7,942 nucleotides of DNA from Sulfuricella sp. (GTDB lineage Bacteria > Pseudomonadota > Gammaproteobacteria > Burkholderiales > Sulfuricellaceae), in NCBI GenBank assembly GCA_030691435.1, contig JAUYEK010000450.1:1-7942 (forward strand). Direction: 5' to 3'. The notes under the pieces were generated by a model. The model ran no database searches. It was not told the origin of the DNA and saw nothing but the letters and a program-made list of their open reading frames with translations. Positions 6,236 to 7,942 of the stretch are shown here, piece after piece; the stretch's first letter is position 1; each line of letters opens with the position of its first letter. The position numbers and the translations under genes are program-made.

Positions 6236-7942
6236 ATGAGTTTTGCCATGCATGGCGTCGGAGTGTCCGGCGGCGTCGCCATCGGCTATGCCCATTTGAT
6301 CTCCCATGCGGCTCTGGAGGTTCCCCTTTACGCCCTGTCATCGGAGCAGGTTCCGAATGAGATCGCCCGTTTCGAGGCGGCGATAGCAACCACCCGCCTC
6401 GAACTGGAGGCGCTGCGGGTGAATATCCCCGCCGGCTCCCCGGCGGAATTCGGCGCCTTTCTCGATCTGCACCTGCTGATTCTGGCGGACGGCACGCTAT
6501 CCAAGGCGCCGACCGGCCTGATCCAGAACCAGCGTATCAACGCGGAATGGGCGCTGAAGCAGCAGATGGACGCCCTGCTCTCCCAGTTCGAGCAAATCGA
6601 GGACGACTACCTGCGCGAACGCAAGGCCGACGTGGTGCAGGTGGTGGAGCGCGTGCTCAAGGAACTGCTCGGCCATCCCGGTTCGGTCAGCCAACCGGTA
6701 AGCGCCGATGTGAGCCGGATACTGGTGGCGCACGATCTTTCCCCGGCCGACATGATGCTGTTCAAGCAGCAACGTTTCGCCGCGTTCATCACCGATGTCG
6801 GTGGCGCGACTTCGCACACTGCGATTGTCGCGCGCAGCCTGAACATCCCCTCGATCGTGGCGCTGCACCACGCACGCCAGCTGATCCGCGAAAACGAGCT
6901 GCTGATCGTGGACGGCCAGCAGGGCGTGGTGATCGTCAACCCGGACAAGCAGATCCTGGCCGAATACAAGCTGCGCCAGAGCCAGTGGGAGATCGAGAAG
7001 CAGAAACTCAAGCGCCTCAAGTCCACTGCCGCCACCACCCTGGACGGCACGGCGGTAGAGCTGCACGCCAATATCGAATTGCCGCAGGATATCCCGCAGG
7101 TAAAGGCGTCCGGCGCCACCGGGATTGGTTTATTTCGCAGCGAATTCCTGTTCCTCAACCGCGACGATCTGCCGGACGAGGAGGAGCAGTTTGCCGCCTA
7201 CCGCAAGGTGGCGCAGGACATGAAGGGGCTGCCGGTGACCATCCGCACCCTGGACTTGGGCGCGGACAAGCAGCTCAGGTTCGCCGACCGCAGCGGCGAC
7301 AACCCCGCCCTGGGGCTGCGCGCCATCCGTCTGTGCCTGGCCGAGCCGCAGATGTTTCACGCCCAGTTGCGGGCGATCCTGCGCGCTTCCCATTACGGCA
7401 AGGTTCGCCTTCTCATCCCGATGCTGTCGTCGTTGAGCGAGTTGCGCCAGACTCTGCATCTGATCGGGCACGCCAAGCAGGAGCTGGCTCAGGAGAACAT
7501 CCCCTTCGACACCCGCATCCTGGTCGGCGGCATGATCGAAATTCCGGCGGCGGCGCTGGCGGTGCAGGCCTTCGCCAAGAGCCTCGATTTTCTTTCCATC
7601 GGCACCAACGACCTGATCCAGTACACTCTGGCGATCGACCGTACCGACGACACCGTGGCGCACCTCTACGATCCGCTCCATCCGGCGGTGCTGCAGCTCA
7701 TTGCCATGACCATTGCCGCTGCCGACAAGGCGGGCATTCCGGTTTCGGTGTGCGGCGAAATGGCGGGCGACGCCAGCCTCACGCGTTTGCTGCTCGGTTT
7801 AGGGTTGCGCCAGTTCTCCATGCATCCGGCCCACGTGCTCACGGTCAAGCAACAGATACTCAAATCCGACCTGCCCCACATCACCGGCGTGGCGCAGAAA
7901 ATGCTCAAAGCCCACGAACCGGAGAAGCTGCGCCACTTGCTG
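6236..7942 (+). CDS. ptsI: PTS enzyme I (PEP-protein phosphotransferase), 3' end cut by the window
   Basis: EI takes the phosphoryl group from PEP onto a histidine and passes it to HPr in the cytoplasm. The reading frame is open from the ATG at 6236 to the last base, 569 codons; EI proteins run to roughly 570-590 residues, so only a short C-terminus is missing. The N-terminal domain begins MHGVGVSGGVAIGYA, the HPr-binding helical domain follows, and the phosphorylated histidine is H194 in GGATSHTAIVARSLNIPSI. The PEP-binding barrel shows GATGIGLFRSEFLFL, RTLDLGADKQ, NPALGLRAIRL, GGMIEIPAAAL, LSIGTNDLIQYTLAIDR and the catalytic cysteine C506 in VCGEMAGD. There is no GAF domain, so it is classical EI, not the nitrogen-type PtsP. 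GAGGGGA lies five bases before the ATG. Confidence 0.96.
   Translation, partial: MSFAMHGVGVSGGVAIGYAHLISHAALEVPLYALSSEQVPNEIARFEAAIATTRLELEALRVNIPAGSPAEFGAFLDLHLLILADGTLSKAPTGLIQNQRINAEWALKQQMDALLSQFEQIEDDYLRERKADVVQVVERVLKELLGHPGSVSQPVSADVSRILVAHDLSPADMMLFKQQRFAAFITDVGGATSHTAIVARSLNIPSIVALHHARQLIRENELLIVDGQQGVVIVNPDKQILAEYKLRQSQWEIEKQKLKRLKSTAATTLDGTAVELHANIELPQDIPQVKASGATGIGLFRSEFLFLNRDDLPDEEEQFAAYRKVAQDMKGLPVTIRTLDLGADKQLRFADRSGDNPALGLRAIRLCLAEPQMFHAQLRAILRASHYGKVRLLIPMLSSLSELRQTLHLIGHAKQELAQENIPFDTRILVGGMIEIPAAALAVQAFAKSLDFLSIGTNDLIQYTLAIDRTDDTVAHLYDPLHPAVLQLIAMTIAAADKAGIPVSVCGEMAGDASLTRLLLGLGLRQFSMHPAHVLTVKQQILKSDLPHITGVAQKMLKAHEPEKLRHLL

Overview
The window looks like an ordinary chromosomal segment of a betaproteobacterium, probably Nitrosomonadales-like. 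This is inferred from three things: the GshA type, which belongs to the family named after the Thiobacillus/Acidithiobacillus enzyme rather than to E. coli GshA; the gshA-gshB-EIIA-HPr-EI gene order known from Betaproteobacteria; and the moderately high GC content. I could not run a database search, so the genus is not determined.

Layout. The minus strand (1647 down to 40) carries one ABC-F ATPase of the YbiT type. A short divergent region (about 1648-1813) holds a good extended -10 promoter for the ABC-F gene and a plausible -35/-10 pair for the genes reading right. The plus strand from 1814 to the end is a tightly packed run: gshA, gshB, apbE, a mannose-type EIIA gene, ptsH and ptsI. The ptsI gene is open to the last base of the window and is cut off just short of its expected end.

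How the genes work together. GshA and GshB are the two ATP-dependent steps from glutamate, cysteine and glycine to glutathione. The EIIA, HPr and EI genes form a phosphoryl relay from PEP (EI to HPr to EIIA). No sugar permease (EIIB/EIIC) is visible, which fits the incomplete, probably regulatory PTS known from many betaproteobacteria. ApbE is a predicted lipoprotein that would attach FMN covalently to extracytoplasmic proteins. It sits between the two modules and overlaps the end of gshB by 4 bases.

The genes are all recognisable families. The unusual signal lies in the junctions. Four of the five junctions in the plus-strand run carry a separate repeat or hairpin: (1) gshA/gshB, a 22-base palindrome inside an insert flanked by two copies of the gshB start, forming a 42-codon ORF coupled at both ends by ATGA overlaps; (2) gshB/apbE, a heptamer tandem repeat that encodes part of the ApbE leader and can pair with the end of gshB; (3) EIIA/ptsH, a 164-base near-palindrome with perfect 38-base arms, one of which encodes the EIIA C-terminus; (4) ptsH/ptsI, a 19-base-pair RNA stem held partly by G-U pairs. 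I see no phage, transposase, CRISPR, tRNA or rRNA sequence. No stretch over 300 bases lacks a gene.
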